The notes: a model not told the origin generated them from the letters alone. DNA of 40,720 bases from Staphylococcus cornubiensis (GCF_900183575.1 NZ_FXUZ01000017.1:1-40720), one strand, 5' to 3'; positions 1 through 11,683 are shown, counted from the first letter of the stretch. Made by a program: numbers and translations.

Positions 1-2
1 TC

Positions 3-68
3 AGTTTCCTGACGAATTTTAAAATCCAAGGGAAGTTCGATTTAGCTTCTCTCAACTACCTATTATAA
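3..68 (+). CDS. Possible C-terminal end of a gene entering from the left
   Basis: One + strand frame is open from the window edge for 21 codons and ends in TAA at 66-68, eight bases before a 12-bp hairpin at 76-111. That position fits the 3' end of a gene converging on the purine operon. The stretch is too short to recognise a family, and 21 open codons can occur by chance in AT-rich DNA. The call rests mainly on its placement before the hairpin. Confidence 0.3.
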   Translation, partial: SFLTNFKIQGKFDLASLNYLL

Positions 69-75
69 AAAATAA

Positions 76-111
76 GTAGTGAAGAAACTATCGTCATAAT
101 TTCTTCACTAC
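76..111. terminator. Hairpin terminator, possibly bidirectional
   Basis: A perfect 12-bp inverted repeat (76-87 pairs with 100-111) has a 12-base loop. Read on the - strand it is followed by a T-rich run (positions 75 down to about 62), as in an intrinsic terminator. The + strand side is less T-rich. It may end the + strand gene entering from the left and also catch readthrough from purD. Confidence 0.6.
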
Positions 112-121
112 TATCTTAATA

Positions 122-347
122 TGTTTCTTAGGGGCTGGCCCTTCAACTAACTAACGCTTGATTAAACTATTACATTTGTTGAAGCGTTAGTGGATTTTCC
201 GGACCAGCTGATCCCTCAAGAGTCTCAGCCTTCTGGCAATCATACTCCAAATACTGGAACAGAGGGCAAGTTTCTAATATGAAGACAATCCAAAGCATTT
301 AATGATGACGATCAGTTCATCCTCAATTCCGGATGTTTTACCATCAT
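122..347 (+). repeat. Dispersed intergenic repeat, copy 1 (lacks its left part)
   Basis: This matches 12778-13099 and, inverted, 24221-24696. Shared blocks include CTTAGGGGCTGGCCCTTCAA, the segment around TCAGCCTTCTGGCAATC, and GTTTTACCATCAT near the right end. The left block beginning TGGGACATAA, seen in the other copies, is absent. A hairpin at 150-159/182-191 has a 22-base loop. Its arms differ from those of the other copies but still pair. There is no coding potential. It lies between the purD terminator and the terminator at 76-111. Confidence 0.75.
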
Positions 348-373
348 AGATACATGTAAGTCCCTAAAAATAT

Positions 374-405
374 AGGGACTAGGAAAACTTAATCTCCTAG
401 TCCCT
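374..405 (-). terminator. Terminator of the purine operon, after purD
   Basis: An 11-bp perfect inverted repeat (374-384 with 395-405) starts seven bases beyond the purD stop codon on the - strand. It is followed by ATATTTTTA in that direction. A second short pairing, 359-365 with 374-380, would compete with it. Position and tail fit an intrinsic terminator, with a slightly interrupted T run. Confidence 0.7.
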
Positions 406-411
406 TTATAT

Positions 412-1659
412 TTAGTCAGCTTTAATTGCTTTATGTGCGATATCTTGACGATAGAATAAGCCGTCACTTTCAATTTTTGCTACACGTGCATAGGCAGCTT
501 GTTGTGCCGCTTCAATTGTTGCACCTTCGCCAATTGCAAGGATGACACGTCCACCTGATGTGACATAATTTTCACCGTCATGCGTTAAGCCGCTCACAAA
601 GTAAGCACCTGGTTCATCTTCAAATCCTGTTACTGTTGCACCTTTTTCGTATGCACCCGGATAGCCTTTTGAAGCAAGCATGACACCAACAACTGCATCA
701 TCTTTCCACTTCATGTTGATTGGTGCTTTGTTTTCCAATTCAATAATATGTGCCATTAAATCACTTTCTAAGCGAGTGAGTAATACTTGTGCTTCAGGAT
801 CGCCAAAACGTGCATTAAATTCAATCACTTTCGGGCCTTCCTTCGTTAAAATGGCACCGATATATAATAAACCGAAGAAGTCATGTCCTTCTGCTTTCAT
901 CGCTTTGGCAATCGGTTGCGCAATTTTGTCGTTGGCTTCTTTTAAGACACTTTGACTCATATGTGGCACTGGACAGTACGCCCCCATGCCCCCCGTGTTC
1001 GGTCCTTTATCTTGATCGTACGCGCGTTTATGATCTTGCGCAATCGTATCGAACGGGACTGCATAATCGCCATTCACAAACGTCATAAGCGAAAATTCTT
1101 CCCCTTCTAAAAATTGTTCGAATACGACTTTACTATTCGCTTCAGGATATAACGTTTCTACAGCTTCACGTGCTTGATCACGTGTTTCAGCAATGATAAC
1201 GCCTTTACCAGCCGCGAGTCCATCTTTTTTAAGTACAATCGGCAAGTCACATGTTTCAATATATGCGAGCGCCTCATCTTTTTGATCGATTTCACGGTAT
1301 GCGGCAGTTGGAATGTCATATTTCGCCATGAGACGTTTAGCAAATGATTTTGAGCCTTCGATTTGAGCGGCATCTTGGTTTGGACCAAATACTTTAATTT
1401 GTTCAGCTCTTAATGCATCAGCAAGCCCTTCTGTCAATGGTTGTTCCGGTCCAATAACGACCCATTTCACCTCATGTGCTTTTGCAAATGCAACAATCGC
1501 TTCATGATCAGATTCTGCAATCTCGTGATGTACTTCTGCGACATTTGTCATTGCAGCATTGCCTGGAATCGCATAAACTTGTGAAACCAATGGCGATTGA
1601 TTTAATTTGTGTGCGAGTACGTGTTCACGTCCTCCGCCACCGACGACTAATACATGCAT
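412..1659 (-). CDS. purD: Phosphoribosylamine-glycine ligase (GAR synthetase)
   Basis: PurD joins glycine to 5-phosphoribosylamine using ATP, the second step of de novo purine synthesis. The 415-residue protein opens with [13 protein letters not shown], the family's N-terminal nucleotide-fold signature. It has the ATP-grasp pattern, including [11 protein letters not shown] near residue 143 and the conserved [14 protein letters not shown]. Length is normal. An upstream in-frame ATG lies at 1677, but the GAGGAGG box at about 1669-1675 is correctly spaced only for the ATG at 1659, so I chose that start. It is the last gene of the pur operon, 17 bases after purH, with a hairpin terminator beyond it. 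Confidence 0.97.
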   Translation of the reverse strand: MHVLVVGGGGREHVLAHKLNQSPLVSQVYAIPGNAAMTNVAEVHHEIAESDHEAIVAFAKAHEVKWVVIGPEQPLTEGLADALRAEQIKVFGPNQDAAQIEGSKSFAKRLMAKYDIPTAAYREIDQKDEALAYIETCDLPIVLKKDGLAAGKGVIIAETRDQAREAVETLYPEANSKVVFEQFLEGEEFSLMTFVNGDYAVPFDTIAQDHKRAYDQDKGPNTGGMGAYCPVPHMSQSVLKEANDKIAQPIAKAMKAEGHDFFGLLYIGAILTKEGPKVIEFNARFGDPEAQVLLTRLESDLMAHIIELENKAPINMKWKDDAVVGVMLASKGYPGAYEKGATVTGFEDEPGAYFVSGLTHDGENYVTSGGRVILAIGEGATIEAAQQAAYARVAKIESDGLFYRQDIAHKAIKAD

Positions 1660-1676
1660 ATTTGACATCCTCCTCA

Positions 1677-3155
1677 TTAATGTTTAAAGTGACGCATACC
1701 TGTTGTCACCATAGCAATACCATAGCGATTCGCCATATCAATAGAATCTTGGTCTTTAATCGAGCCACCTGGTTGAATGATTGCTTTAATGCCTGCTTTT
1801 GCTGCTGTTTCTACAGTATCCCCCATTGGGAAGAAACCATCTGATGCGAGTACAACATGATCATTCATTTCAATCGCACGTTCAATTGCAATTTTAGCTG
1901 AGCCGACACGATTCATTTGACCTGCACCGATTCCCACTGTTTGCTTCTCATTCGCAAGGACAATCGCATTACTTTTTACAGATTTAACAACTTTCCAACC
2001 AAGTAACAATGCTTCCCATTGTGCTTTCGTTGGCTCAACATCAGTGACTACTTTCATGTCTGCTGGATCAACATCAAAATGGTCTTTATCTTGAACTAAG
2101 TAACCTCCTGATACAGAGACAAATTCAGTTGTATCTGCTTCTTCTGTCATTTCAATTTCAAGTAAACGGATATTTTTCTTCTGTTGTAAAATATCTAATG
2201 CTGCTTGTTCGAATTGAGGTGCAATGACGACTTCTAAGAAAATTGCATGTAAGTCTTCAGCAAGTTCAGCAGTGACTGGACGGTTTAATGCGACAATACC
2301 ACCAAAGATAGATTGACTGTCCGCCTCATACGCATGTGCATAGGCTTCATGAATGTTTTCGCCTGTCCCCACACCACATGGGTTCATGTGTTTCACTGCC
2401 ACAGCTGCAGGTTGCTCAAATTGTTTCACTAAACTTAATGCGGCATCTGCATCTTTTATGTTGTTGTAGCTTAATTGTTTGCCATGTAATTGTGTCGCAC
2501 CTGCAATGGTATTTTTCGCTGTAGACGTACGTACAAATTGCGCAGATTGTTGTGGATTTTCACCGTAACGTAATTGCTCTTGTTGATGACCGAAAAATTG
2601 TGTAATGGCTTGATCGTATTCAAATGTATGTTGAAACACTTTAATCATTAATGACTTACGGTACGCTTCATCTAAAGTACCGTTTTGAATGCGTTCAATG
2701 ACTTCATCATAGTCTGTTGGATCAACAATCGTTGTCACATGTTTGAAGTTTTTCGCTGCTGCACGTAACATCGTTGGTCCACCGATATCAATGTTTTCAA
2801 TGGCGTCCATTTCTGTCACATCTGGATTTTTCACTGTTTCTTTAAATGGGTATAAATTCACAACGACCATATCGATTAAATCAATATTTTGACCTTTTAA
2901 TTGCTCAAGATGTTCTGGTTTGTCACGATCTGCTAAAATACCGCCATGGACAGCTGGATGTAATGTTTTCACTCGACCGTCCATAATTTCTTCAAATTGT
3001 GTCAGTTCAGAAACCGATGTCACTTTCACACCTGCTTCGTCAATCGCACGGAAAGTACCACCTGTTGAATACAGTTCATAACCTGCTTCAACGAGTGATT
3101 GCGCGAATTGAACAATACCAGTTTTGTCTGAAACACTTAAAATCGCTTTTTTCAT
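1677..3155 (-). CDS. purH: Bifunctional AICAR transformylase / IMP cyclohydrolase
   Basis: PurH performs the last two steps to IMP: formylation of AICAR from 10-formyl-tetrahydrofolate, then ring closure. The 492-residue protein starts [14 protein letters not shown], the MGS-like fold of the N-terminal cyclohydrolase domain (about 1-190). The C-terminal transformylase domain contains RYGENPQQ (about 197-204), the conserved [11 protein letters not shown] and the terminal GGSIKD and TGMRHFKH segments. Length is typical. An AAGGAG box lies 12 bases before the ATG, slightly long. It follows purN by 16 bases in the operon. It needs 10-formyl-THF, whose supply involves FolD, encoded divergently at the other end of the operon. 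Confidence 0.97.
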   Translation of the reverse strand: MKKAILSVSDKTGIVQFAQSLVEAGYELYSTGGTFRAIDEAGVKVTSVSELTQFEEIMDGRVKTLHPAVHGGILADRDKPEHLEQLKGQNIDLIDMVVVNLYPFKETVKNPDVTEMDAIENIDIGGPTMLRAAAKNFKHVTTIVDPTDYDEVIERIQNGTLDEAYRKSLMIKVFQHTFEYDQAITQFFGHQQEQLRYGENPQQSAQFVRTSTAKNTIAGATQLHGKQLSYNNIKDADAALSLVKQFEQPAAVAVKHMNPCGVGTGENIHEAYAHAYEADSQSIFGGIVALNRPVTAELAEDLHAIFLEVVIAPQFEQAALDILQQKKNIRLLEIEMTEEADTTEFVSVSGGYLVQDKDHFDVDPADMKVVTDVEPTKAQWEALLLGWKVVKSVKSNAIVLANEKQTVGIGAGQMNRVGSAKIAIERAIEMNDHVVLASDGFFPMGDTVETAAKAGIKAIIQPGGSIKDQDSIDMANRYGIAMVTTGMRHFKH

Positions 3156-3171
3156 AATTGATGATATCTCC

Positions 3172-3738
3172 TTATCGAATAATCTTCTTAATGACTGCTG
3201 GGTATAGCTGATACTCTAATGATTTAATACGTTCTTCTAATGATTGTTGTGTATCGTCTTCGTAAATGGGGCATGTACGCTGCTCAATGATTTGGCCGGT
3301 ATCCATCCCTGCATCTACGTAATGTACTGTTGAACCTGTTTCTTTATCCCCGCTGTTTAACGCTTGTCCTACTGCATTTTTACCTTTATATTTAGGCAAT
3401 AATGAAGGATGAATATTTAAAATGCGTCCTTCATAGGCTGATAACAATGTTTCCCCGATTAAGCGCATATAGCCTGCTAATACAATCCATTCGACTGCTT
3501 CATGTTTTAACCAGTTCAATACCGCTGTTTCATAAGCGGCTTTATCATCAAAAGTTCGTGGTTCGAAAGCATGTACAGGAATGCCGTGTTGTTGTGCCAA
3601 TTGAATACATGCTGCTTCCGGTTGGTCTGTGTACAATGCTGTGACTTCAATATGCGCGAGCTCACCTGATTCGACACGCTTCATAATGTTATCGAAGTTC
3701 GTGCCAGAGCCAGATGCAAAGATTGCAATTTTAACCAC
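3172..3738 (-). CDS. purN: Phosphoribosylglycinamide formyltransferase (GAR transformylase)
   Basis: PurN transfers a formyl group from 10-formyl-THF to GAR, the third step of the pathway. The 188-residue protein has the N-terminal [12 protein letters not shown] loop, the catalytic Asn and His in [14 protein letters not shown], and the catalytic Asp in GMDTGQII. All key residues are present and length is normal. Its start codon overlaps the purM stop by one base, suggesting translational coupling. Confidence 0.97.
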   Translation of the reverse strand: MVKIAIFASGSGTNFDNIMKRVESGELAHIEVTALYTDQPEAACIQLAQQHGIPVHAFEPRTFDDKAAYETAVLNWLKHEAVEWIVLAGYMRLIGETLLSAYEGRILNIHPSLLPKYKGKNAVGQALNSGDKETGSTVHYVDAGMDTGQIIEQRTCPIYEDDTQQSLEERIKSLEYQLYPAVIKKIIR

Positions 3739-4769
3739 TATTTTGCCTCCGTTAAGCGAATGGCATGATCTTCTTCAGCAATATGACCGATTGTATAAGC
3801 ATCCACATTCGCATTTTTTAAGATTTCATGAACTGTTGCTTCATCTTCAGGTGCAACGACAAGTGTAAAGCCGATACCCATGTTAAAGATGTGATACATT
3901 TCATCTGTGTCAATGTTGCCTTGTTGTTGTAACCAGTTGAAAATAGACGGTGTTGGGAATGAGGCTGTATTCACGACTGCAGTTTTGCCTTCTGGTAACG
4001 CTCTTGGAATATTTTCGTAAAAACCACCACCCGTAATATGTGTCATCGCTTTAATTCGTACATCTTTTTTCACCGCAAGTACTGGTGACACATATAAAGC
4101 AGTTGGTGTGAGTAATACATCTAAGAAACTTTGCCCCCCTTCAAATGTATCATTCACATCGATGCCTGACTCTGTAACAAGACGGCGGACTAAGCTGTAA
4201 CCATTCGAATGGATCCCCTTTGAAGCAAGTCCGATGATGACGTCGCCTTTTTCTACTTTTGAACCGTCGATATAGTCATCTTTTTCAACTGCACCCACAG
4301 CAAAACCAGCGACATCGTATTCACCTTCATGATACATTTCGCCCATTTCAGCTGTTTCGCCACCGATTAATGCCGTGTTTGTTTCGACACAACCATCACT
4401 AATGCCTTTAACGATTTGTTCGATAATTTCTGGTACGACTTTATGTGTCGCAATATAGTCTAAAAAGTATAACGGTTCTGCCCCAGTCGTTAAAATATCA
4501 TTTACACACATCGCAACCGCATCAATACCAATTGTGTCATGCTTGTCATAGTCAATCGCAAGTTTTAATTTTGTACCGACACCATCTGTTCCTGATACGA
4601 GTACTGGTGCTTTCATATTGAGTTGTGATAAATCAAATGTTGCACCAAATCCTCCTAAGCCGCCAAGTACTTCTTTACGCATCGTACGTTCAACGTGACT
4701 TGACATTCGTTTTACCGCTTCATAGCCAGCTTCGATATCGACACCAGCTTTTTTATATGATTCAGCCAT
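3738..4769 (-). CDS. purM: Phosphoribosylformylglycinamidine cyclo-ligase (AIR synthetase)
   Basis: PurM closes the imidazole ring of AIR from FGAM with ATP. The 343-residue protein shows the AIRS-family markers [13 protein letters not shown] near residue 60, the [20 protein letters not shown] stretch, GGETAEMG near residue 140 and [12 protein letters not shown] in the C-terminal half. Length and domain order are standard. Three bases separate it from the purF stop and its stop overlaps the purN start. Confidence 0.97.
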   Translation of the reverse strand: MAESYKKAGVDIEAGYEAVKRMSSHVERTMRKEVLGGLGGFGATFDLSQLNMKAPVLVSGTDGVGTKLKLAIDYDKHDTIGIDAVAMCVNDILTTGAEPLYFLDYIATHKVVPEIIEQIVKGISDGCVETNTALIGGETAEMGEMYHEGEYDVAGFAVGAVEKDDYIDGSKVEKGDVIIGLASKGIHSNGYSLVRRLVTESGIDVNDTFEGGQSFLDVLLTPTALYVSPVLAVKKDVRIKAMTHITGGGFYENIPRALPEGKTAVVNTASFPTPSIFNWLQQQGNIDTDEMYHIFNMGIGFTLVVAPEDEATVHEILKNANVDAYTIGHIAEEDHAIRLTEAK

Positions 4770-4772
4770 TGA

Positions 4773-6194
4773 TTACACTCCTCTTCTTTTCATTTCCTTA
4801 ACTTCTGGTAATTCATGATCCACAATTTCAATCGGATATTCGCCAGTAAAACAAGCGTTACACTCTCCCTTTGAATCGTGTGCTTTAAATACTTCGTGCA
4901 TGCCCTCTACAGATAAATACGTCAATGTATCCGCACCAATCATGTCTCGAATTTCTTCAACGGTATGTTGGGCTGCCATCAATTCAGCGTGTGTAGAGAC
5001 ATCAATACCGTAATAACATGGATCTTGCAACGGTGGAGAAGAAATACCCATATGCACTTCTTTGGCACCTGCAGATTTCAATGCTTTGACGATATATTTA
5101 CTTGTCGTTCCGCGCACAATCGAGTCATCTATTACGACAACACGTTTGCCTTCAATGACGTCGCGAATCGGTGAATGCTTCATGCGAACTTGTCTTTCTC
5201 TGACGGACTGATCCGGTGTAATAAACGTACGTCCGATGTAGCGGTTTTTTAATAAACCTTGTTCATTCGGAATGCCTGTTTGTTCGGAAAAGCCTTTTGC
5301 TGCCTGTAATGAAGAATCTGGGACACCGATGACGATATCCGCCTCAATGCCCATTTCTTCTGCTAATTTACGACCGAGCGCTTTACGTACATTGTATATA
5401 GAGTGTCTATGAAATTCTGAATCTGGACGTGCAAAATAGACATATTCCATTGAACACATTTTATGACCGATATCTTGCGTATACATGTCATAATCCACTT
5501 CATTCTCACCAGAAAAGGTAATCAATTCACCCGGTTCGATGTCACGGATGTATTCTGCACCAATTGCTGTAAAGGCACACGTTTCACTTGCGACACAATA
5601 CGCGCCGTCAACTTGACCTAACATCAACGGGCGGACACCACGATTGTCACGTGTTGCTGTCAATTGGCCTTCATTTAAAATGACACAACTGAATGCCCCT
5701 TTGACTTGATTCAATGCTGCTTTTTGATTCGTTTTAATATTTTCTGATTTTCCTTTGATCAACAGATGTGCGAGTACTTCAGAGTCACTCGTTGTTTGGA
5801 AAATGCCGCCTGTTGATTCAATGGCTAAACGAATTTGATGCGCGTTCGTTAAGTTCCCGTTATGCGCTAAGCCTAAGTCCCCTTTAGAATGTTTGAATAA
5901 GAACGGTTGAACGTTGGAAATCTCGCTCGCACCTGTTGTCGCATAACGCACATGACCGATTGCGTTCGGATAACCTTGTAATGAGTTCAACTGTTGTTCT
6001 GAGATTGCTTCAGTGAGCAACCCCATACCACGTGCACCAAAAAGTTGTTCTCCGTTCGAACAAACAATCCCTGCACCTTCTTGACCACGATGTTGTAGAC
6101 TGTGTAATGCCATGTAAGTTAAATAGGCTGCATGAGGATGGTTCCATATGCCGAAAACACCGCATTCTTCATTTAGTCCACGGATGTCATACAT
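4773..6194 (-). CDS. purF: Amidophosphoribosyltransferase
   Basis: PurF makes phosphoribosylamine from PRPP and glutamine, the committed step. The 473-residue protein has a ten-residue propeptide before Cys11 ([10 protein letters not shown]), which becomes the N-terminal nucleophile in the Bacillus-type enzyme. The C-terminal phosphoribosyltransferase domain carries [13 protein letters not shown]. Cysteines in KMCSMEY, DPCYYG and GECNAC match the ligand pattern of the [4Fe-4S] cluster known in Bacillus subtilis PurF, so an oxygen-labile cluster is likely (inference from the family). It starts inside the end of purL, overlapping by 22 bases, with an AAGGAG box ten bases upstream. Confidence 0.97.
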   Translation of the reverse strand: MYDIRGLNEECGVFGIWNHPHAAYLTYMALHSLQHRGQEGAGIVCSNGEQLFGARGMGLLTEAISEQQLNSLQGYPNAIGHVRYATTGASEISNVQPFLFKHSKGDLGLAHNGNLTNAHQIRLAIESTGGIFQTTSDSEVLAHLLIKGKSENIKTNQKAALNQVKGAFSCVILNEGQLTATRDNRGVRPLMLGQVDGAYCVASETCAFTAIGAEYIRDIEPGELITFSGENEVDYDMYTQDIGHKMCSMEYVYFARPDSEFHRHSIYNVRKALGRKLAEEMGIEADIVIGVPDSSLQAAKGFSEQTGIPNEQGLLKNRYIGRTFITPDQSVRERQVRMKHSPIRDVIEGKRVVVIDDSIVRGTTSKYIVKALKSAGAKEVHMGISSPPLQDPCYYGIDVSTHAELMAAQHTVEEIRDMIGADTLTYLSVEGMHEVFKAHDSKGECNACFTGEYPIEIVDHELPEVKEMKRRGV

Positions 6195-8362
6195 GACTCA
6201 ATTGCTCCTTCCCATTCACGTTTAAGTTCTGATGTACGACGTTCAATGACACTGTCTTGAGCTGCTACTTTGAAATCATCTGTATCCGTCAATGTACCAA
6301 TACGTGTAGCGCCTTCGATGTTGAGTGTTTGACCTGCTTTTACTGCAACGATATAGCGTCCTTGTGTTTCACTGAATAATTGTGCATTTGTTAAGTTCAC
6401 TTCTGCATCAATACCTAAGCTGTAGTGCGCACTAATTTTAGCAAGTGTAATCGCGAGACCACCTTTACCCACTGTTTGTGTATGTGAAATGACGCCTTCA
6501 CGAATCGCACCACGAATGGCTTCACCTTTCGCCGCTTCTTGTGATAAATCCATTTGTTCTACTTCGTGGTTCACATCGCTGTATAGTAATTTTTCGATTT
6601 GGCTACCACCATAACTGTCTGTCGTTTCACCAATGACATAAAGTGTGTCCCCTACAGATGGCTGATATGTTTTTAAGAAATCAATATCTTCAATTAAGCC
6701 CACCATACCGACAACTGGTGTTGGGAAAATAGAAGATGTACGTGTTTCATTGTAAAGTGATACATTACCTGATACGACAGGTGTTGCAAGTGCTTCACAT
6801 GCTTCAGCCATACCACGTGTTGAATCAGTCAATTGTTGATAAATATGTTTTTTCTCTGGAGAACCGTAGTTTAAGCAGTCCGTCATCGCTAATGGTTTTG
6901 CACCGACTGCAATTAAGTTACGGTACGCTTCAGCTACGACCATTTTGCCACCTTCATATGGATCGTTAAATACGTAACGCGCTTCACCGTCAATCGTTGA
7001 TGCGATGGCTTTATTTGTACCTTCTACACGCACAACTGAAGCTTGTAAACCAGGCTTCACAATCGTGTTTGCACCGACTTGTTGATCGTATTGGTCATAT
7101 AAATAATGTTTTGATGCAATGGTTGGATGTGTTAATAAACGGTCGAAAACGTCATTGACATCAATATCGTCATAGCGGTTTGGTGCTGCATTATGCTGTA
7201 ACGGTTCACCTTCAAGGATATAAACAGGTGCTTCATCTGCTAAAGGTTCTACAGGAATATCCGCAAATACTTCACCTTCGTAAGTGAGGACGAAGCGGTT
7301 CGTATCTGTCACTTCACCGATGACTGCACTATCTAATTCATGATAATCAAATAAGTCTAAAAACTTTTGTTCTGTACCTTTTTTAACGACAAGTAACATA
7401 CGTTCTTGTGTTTCTGATAACATCATTTCGTACGGAGAAATCCCTTCTTCACGAACAGGCACTTTTTCAAGTTCAAGGTGAATTCCGCTGCCACCTTTAG
7501 CCGCCATTTCAGATGATGAAGAAGTTAAACCAGCTGCACCCATATCTTGAATCCCAACAAGTTCTTCATAAGTAATCGCTTCTAAAGTGGCTTCCATTAA
7601 TTTTTTCCCTACAAATGGGTCACCAATTTGAACAGAAGGACGTTTACTTTCACTTTCTTCAGTTAACTCTTCTGACGCAAATGTCGCACCGTGAATACCG
7701 TCACGTCCTGTTTTTAAACCAACGTAAATGACAGAGTTGCCGACACCTTTAGCTGTACCTTTTTGAATCATGTCGTGATCAATGACACCGACACACATCG
7801 CATTAACAAGTGGATTACCATCATAGCGTTCGTCAAATTCAATCTCACCTGCTGTCGTCGGAATACCGATACAGTTACCGTAGCCGCCGATACCCGCTAC
7901 AACACCACGTAATAAACGGCGATTTGTTTTTTCAGTCAGCTCACCAAAACGTAAACTGTTCAATAAGTTAATTGGACGCGCACCGATTGATACGATGTCA
8001 CGAATAATGCCACCGACACCTGTCGCAGCACCTTGGTATGGTTCAATGGCTGATGGGTGATTGTGTGATTCTACTTTAAATACCACCGCTTGGTTATCAC
8101 CAATGTCCACAACACCTGCACCTTCACCAGGTCCCATTAAGACATGTTCACCTGTTGTCGGGAATTGCTTCAAAAATGGTTTAGAATGTTTATATGAACA
8201 GTGCTCACTCCACATGACAGAAAAAATACCTGTTTCCGTAAAATTAGGTGTACGTCCTAAAATTTCAGTTACTTTTTCAAATTCTGCATCGCTTAACCCC
8301 ATGTCACGATATAATTTTTCAACTTTGACTTCTTCTGCAGTTGGCTCTAAAAATTTAGGCAT
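6173..8362 (-). CDS. purL: FGAM synthase, large subunit
   Basis: PurL is the synthetase subunit of phosphoribosylformylglycinamidine synthase; it works with PurQ (glutaminase) and PurS. At 729 residues it is the short form that needs PurS and PurQ, unlike the roughly 1300-residue fused enzyme of enterobacteria. Visible motifs include [36 protein letters not shown] and the two repeated AIRS-like halves ([20 protein letters not shown]). The start has a GGAGGG box. It overlaps purQ by eight bases and purF by 22, consistent with a coupled complex. Confidence 0.97.
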   Translation of the reverse strand: MPKFLEPTAEEVKVEKLYRDMGLSDAEFEKVTEILGRTPNFTETGIFSVMWSEHCSYKHSKPFLKQFPTTGEHVLMGPGEGAGVVDIGDNQAVVFKVESHNHPSAIEPYQGAATGVGGIIRDIVSIGARPINLLNSLRFGELTEKTNRRLLRGVVAGIGGYGNCIGIPTTAGEIEFDERYDGNPLVNAMCVGVIDHDMIQKGTAKGVGNSVIYVGLKTGRDGIHGATFASEELTEESESKRPSVQIGDPFVGKKLMEATLEAITYEELVGIQDMGAAGLTSSSSEMAAKGGSGIHLELEKVPVREEGISPYEMMLSETQERMLLVVKKGTEQKFLDLFDYHELDSAVIGEVTDTNRFVLTYEGEVFADIPVEPLADEAPVYILEGEPLQHNAAPNRYDDIDVNDVFDRLLTHPTIASKHYLYDQYDQQVGANTIVKPGLQASVVRVEGTNKAIASTIDGEARYVFNDPYEGGKMVVAEAYRNLIAVGAKPLAMTDCLNYGSPEKKHIYQQLTDSTRGMAEACEALATPVVSGNVSLYNETRTSSIFPTPVVGMVGLIEDIDFLKTYQPSVGDTLYVIGETTDSYGGSQIEKLLYSDVNHEVEQMDLSQEAAKGEAIRGAIREGVISHTQTVGKGGLAITLAKISAHYSLGIDAEVNLTNAQLFSETQGRYIVAVKAGQTLNIEGATRIGTLTDTDDFKVAAQDSVIERRTSELKREWEGAIESCMTSVD

Positions 8363-9026
8363 TTTGTTCCCTCCAGCTATTCACCATTGATTCGAATAAT
8401 TTCACGCCACTGTCTGTACCAAGAATCGCTTCTAATGCACGCTCTGGATGTGGCATCATTCCACAAACATTCCCTGCTTTGTTCACAATACCAGCAATAT
8501 CATCATGTGAACCGTTTGGATTATCCATATATTTTAAGATGATTTGATTATTGTCGATAAGTTCTTGATAAATCTCATCTGTACAATAATAATGACCTTC
8601 GCCATGTGCCACTGGGTACACGACTTCTTCGCCTTCACTGTAACCTTGTGTAAATGGCGTTTGATTGTTCACAATTTTAAGATGTTCATTACGGCTAACA
8701 AATAAATGTGAATCGTTGTGTAATAATGCGCCTGGTAATAAGCCGATTTCTGTTAAGATTTGGAAACCATTACATACACCGAGTACAGGCTTTCCTTCAT
8801 CAGCAAGTCTTTTCACTTCTGTAATAATCGGAGCAACACTTGCAACCGCACCTGAACGTAAGTAATCTCCAAATGAAAAACCACCCGGAATTAACACGCC
8901 ATCGTACCCTTTTAATGACGTCTCACGGTAATCAACATAGTCCGCATCGACACCTGATTTAAGTGCTGCGTTGTACATGTCACGGTCGCAGTTAGAACCT
9001 GGGAATCTAAGGACAGCGAATTTCAT
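8355..9026 (-). CDS. purQ: FGAM synthase, glutamine amidotransferase subunit
   Basis: PurQ hydrolyses glutamine and passes ammonia to PurL. The 223-residue class I amidotransferase begins [16 protein letters not shown], has the nucleophile Cys in [10 protein letters not shown] near residue 86, and the C-terminal catalytic His-Glu pair in MMPHPERA. A longer frame runs back to 9074 inside purS, but the AAGGAG box at about 9036-9041 and family alignment favour 9026. One base separates it from the purS stop. Confidence 0.97.
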   Translation of the reverse strand: MKFAVLRFPGSNCDRDMYNAALKSGVDADYVDYRETSLKGYDGVLIPGGFSFGDYLRSGAVASVAPIITEVKRLADEGKPVLGVCNGFQILTEIGLLPGALLHNDSHLFVSRNEHLKIVNNQTPFTQGYSEGEEVVYPVAHGEGHYYCTDEIYQELIDNNQIILKYMDNPNGSHDDIAGIVNKAGNVCGMMPHPERALEAILGTDSGVKLFESMVNSWREQNA

Positions 9027-9027
9027 A

Positions 9028-9288
9028 TTATTGATTCTCCTTTTCATCCAAAACTTTATAACTGTATTCTTCAATCACTGTATTCGCAAATAACTTTTCA
9101 CTTAATGTTGTCACGACATTGTGTACCGCTTCATCTGTTGCTTCATCTACAGTCATATATAAAACTTTACCTACACGGATATCGTTGACTTGTTCATACC
9201 CTAAGTCGTGTACAGCGCGAGTTAACGCTTGACCTTGTGTATCTAAAACTTGTGGTTGTAAAGTGATGTGTAATTCGATTGTTTTCAT
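9028..9288 (-). CDS. purS: FGAM synthase, PurS subunit
   Basis: PurS is the small structural subunit that bridges PurQ and short-form PurL. The 86-residue protein has the usual pattern: an N-terminal beta strand ([16 protein letters not shown]), then [11 protein letters not shown], and the VRVGK-like IRVGKVLYM. Length is normal. It starts two bases after the purC stop, with its GGAGG box lying inside the end of purC. Confidence 0.96.
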   Translation of the reverse strand: MKTIELHITLQPQVLDTQGQALTRAVHDLGYEQVNDIRVGKVLYMTVDEATDEAVHNVVTTLSEKLFANTVIEEYSYKVLDEKENQ

Positions 9289-9290
9289 GA

Positions 9291-9998
9291 TTAAAGTGCC
9301 TCCAATTTATTTAAGAAAGTTTGGTAAGTATCAATTAAAGATCCTGTATCTTCTCTATAAACATCTTTGTCAAAGTTTTCTTGTGTTGCTTTATCCCAAA
9401 TACGACATGTATCTGGAGAAATTTCGTCAGCGAGTAGCAATTGACCTTCACGATCCACGCCAAATTCAATTTTAAAATCAACTAATGCTAAGCCCATCTC
9501 ATCCATTAACTTAATCAGTGCTTGGTTCACGCGTAAAGCTTGTTCTTTCAACTTCTCAATCGTTGCATCGTTTGCAATACCCAATAATTTAACGTGATCA
9601 TCTGTAATCAGTGGGTCATTGAGATCATCATTTTTATAGAAAAACTCTACAAACGGATAATCAAAGACATGACCTTTGTCAAATCCTAAACGCTTCGTAA
9701 TTGAACCTGCTGCAATGTTACGTACAACAACTTCTAATGGAATAATGTCTACTGCTTTAACAAGTTGTTCCGTATCTGATAGTTGCTCGATAAAATGACT
9801 TTCAACACCCTCTTTTTGGATGTAGTCAAAGATGCGTGATGTAATTTGATTGTTTAAGCGTCCTTTACCCGCCATTGCATCCTTTTTCGCACCATTGCCT
9901 GCTGTCACTTCATCTTTATATTCAATTCTTAGTACGTCAGGTTGTTCCGTTTGAAATACACGTTTCGCTTTGCCTTCATATAAAAGACTCATTTGCAT
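9291..9998 (-). CDS. purC: SAICAR synthetase
   Basis: PurC joins aspartate to CAIR with ATP to give SAICAR. The 235-residue protein has the N-terminal [11 protein letters not shown] motif, [11 protein letters not shown] near residue 90, LVDFKIEFG and [13 protein letters not shown], all typical. The ATG at 9998 overlaps the purK stop (TAATG) and has an AGGGAG box at good spacing. An internal ATG two codons later is a less likely alternative. Confidence 0.97.
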   Translation of the reverse strand: MQMSLLYEGKAKRVFQTEQPDVLRIEYKDEVTAGNGAKKDAMAGKGRLNNQITSRIFDYIQKEGVESHFIEQLSDTEQLVKAVDIIPLEVVVRNIAAGSITKRLGFDKGHVFDYPFVEFFYKNDDLNDPLITDDHVKLLGIANDATIEKLKEQALRVNQALIKLMDEMGLALVDFKIEFGVDREGQLLLADEISPDTCRIWDKATQENFDKDVYREDTGSLIDTYQTFLNKLEAL

Positions 9999-11122
9999 TA
10001 GTCTCTCCCTTCAAATTTTCCGACCATTTGTTGCTCAGTCGTTGCAATATCATCTGTTAAAATTGTTAAATGCCCCATCTTACGTTCAGGTTTTCGTGAT
10101 GCTTTGCCGTAGAGATGGACGTGCCATTCAGGATGTTCAAAAAGCTCATCTTCCAACAAATCTAAATCTTTACCTAGCAAATTCATCATAATTGCAGGTT
10201 TAAGCAATTCAATTTGTTGCGGCAAACGATGTCCTGTTACAGCTAAAATATGTGTGTCAAATTGCGAATAATCACACGCTTCAATCGAATAATGTCCTGA
10301 GTTGTGCGGGCGTGGTGCAATTTCATTCACATACAATTCATTGTGTTGATCAATAAAAAATTCAACTGTAAACGTCCCTACAAAGTGAACGGCTTCCCTA
10401 ATTTTTTCTACTTCTCGACGTGCCTCTTGTTCATGATTCGCACGTGCAGGTACAACCGTTTTAAATAACACTTGGTCTCGGTGTTCATTTTCTTGTAATG
10501 GGAAATACACTATTTGACCTTCATTACCAATAGTGACAGTTAAAGATACTTCTTTTGCTAAGTCTAAAAATTGTTCGGCAACACATTCTTGGTTAGCAAT
10601 CAGTTCACGCGCTTCATCTAATTGTGCTTCAGAAGTGAGGCGAATTTGGCCTTTGCCATCATAGCCACCGAAACGGGTTTTCAACATCAATGGAAAGCCT
10701 AATGTCTGCACCGCTTCATCTAAATCTGCTTCAGAAGTCACTTGCACAAATGGCACCACTTTTGTCCCAGCTTTGGCAAGCGTTTGTTTTTCAGTCAAAC
10801 GGTCTTGCAACAATTGGATAGCTTGGTAACTTTGTGGCACATTGTATATTGAAACCAATGTTTGCAGTTGCTCCGCTGCAATGTTTTCAAATTCGTACGT
10901 AATGACATCCGACATCTCACCAAGTCGCTCTAACGCTGGCATGTCATCGTACTTAGCGTGAATAAATTCATGTGCGACGTAACGACATGGACACGTCTCA
11001 TCAGGATCTAATACCACAACTCTAAATCCCATTTTTTGTGCAGACTGTGCCATCATCTTTCCCAATTGTCCGCCGCCGATAATGCCGACAGTTTGACCTA
11101 TCTTCAACTTATCGAAGGTCAT
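9998..11122 (-). CDS. purK: N5-carboxyaminoimidazole ribonucleotide synthase
   Basis: PurK carboxylates AIR with ATP and bicarbonate to give N5-CAIR, the substrate of PurE. The 374-residue ATP-grasp protein has [13 protein letters not shown] near the start, [12 protein letters not shown] in the ATP-binding part and [15 protein letters not shown] in the C-terminal catalytic part. The frame is open upstream to 11170, but the GGAGGAG box at about 11130-11136 sets the ATG at 11122. It overlaps the end of purE by 14 bases. Confidence 0.96.
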   Translation of the reverse strand: MTFDKLKIGQTVGIIGGGQLGKMMAQSAQKMGFRVVVLDPDETCPCRYVAHEFIHAKYDDMPALERLGEMSDVITYEFENIAAEQLQTLVSIYNVPQSYQAIQLLQDRLTEKQTLAKAGTKVVPFVQVTSEADLDEAVQTLGFPLMLKTRFGGYDGKGQIRLTSEAQLDEARELIANQECVAEQFLDLAKEVSLTVTIGNEGQIVYFPLQENEHRDQVLFKTVVPARANHEQEARREVEKIREAVHFVGTFTVEFFIDQHNELYVNEIAPRPHNSGHYSIEACDYSQFDTHILAVTGHRLPQQIELLKPAIMMNLLGKDLDLLEDELFEHPEWHVHLYGKASRKPERKMGHLTILTDDIATTEQQMVGKFEGRD

Positions 11123-11591
11123 CTTGCATCTCCTCCACTTTCTTAACAAGCGATTGTTCGTATGCTTCAAGTCTGCTTTGTACTTCTTGATCTGTCATCC
11201 CTATCATTCTTGCAGCTAAAATACCGGCGTTTTTAGCACCTGCTTGACCAATAGCTGTCGTCGCTACCGGTATACCACCTGGCATTTGTACGATTGAAAG
11301 TAAAGAATCTAGCCCTTTTAAACTTTTTGACTCGATCGGCACACCTATGACCGGTAAACTTGTCATCGACGCGACCATACCTGGTAAATGCGCGGCACCC
11401 CCTGCACCAGCAATAATGGCACTATAGCCATTGCTTCTCGCATTTGTTGCAAAATCGACCATCATATGTGGCGTACGATGTGCAGATACGACTTTTTGAT
11501 CATACGGAATTTTAAATTCTTCTAACATGGCACATGCTTCTTTCATGACATTCCAGTCTGAAGAACTCCCCATAATGACTGCTACTTTCAC
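11109..11591 (-). CDS. purE: N5-CAIR mutase
   Basis: PurE converts N5-CAIR to CAIR and is the first gene of the operon. The 160-residue class I protein starts at a GTG (KVAVIMGSSSDWN), preceded by AAAGGGTG at correct spacing. The upstream open frame contains no plausible start with a ribosome binding site. Signatures include SAHRTPHMM, GAGGAAHLPGM and PVIGVPIESKSLKGLDSLLS. A promoter on the - strand (TTGAAA at 11674-11679 and TATGCT at 11651-11656, 17-base spacer) lies about 60 bases upstream. The leader is only about 50 bases, leaving no room for a purine riboswitch. Confidence 0.96.
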   Translation of the reverse strand: MKVAVIMGSSSDWNVMKEACAMLEEFKIPYDQKVVSAHRTPHMMVDFATNARSNGYSAIIAGAGGAAHLPGMVASMTSLPVIGVPIESKSLKGLDSLLSIVQMPGGIPVATTAIGQAGAKNAGILAARMIGMTDQEVQSRLEAYEQSLVKKVEEMQDDLR

Positions 11592-11650
11592 AATGAACAC
11601 CCTTTCAAAAATTTGAAATACTATTCTTAATAGTTGTATATTACAGGTAT

Positions 11651-11679
11651 AGCATAACAAGCTTAAATTGTTTTTTCAA
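11651..11679 (-). promoter_or_regulatory. Promoter of the pur operon
   Basis: On the - strand a TTGAAA box (11674-11679) and a TATGCT box (11651-11656) are separated by 17 bases. This is a good sigma-A type promoter about 60 bases upstream of the purE GTG. A PurBox-like sequence lies five bases upstream of the -35. Confidence 0.7.
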
Positions 11680-11683
11680 CGCA

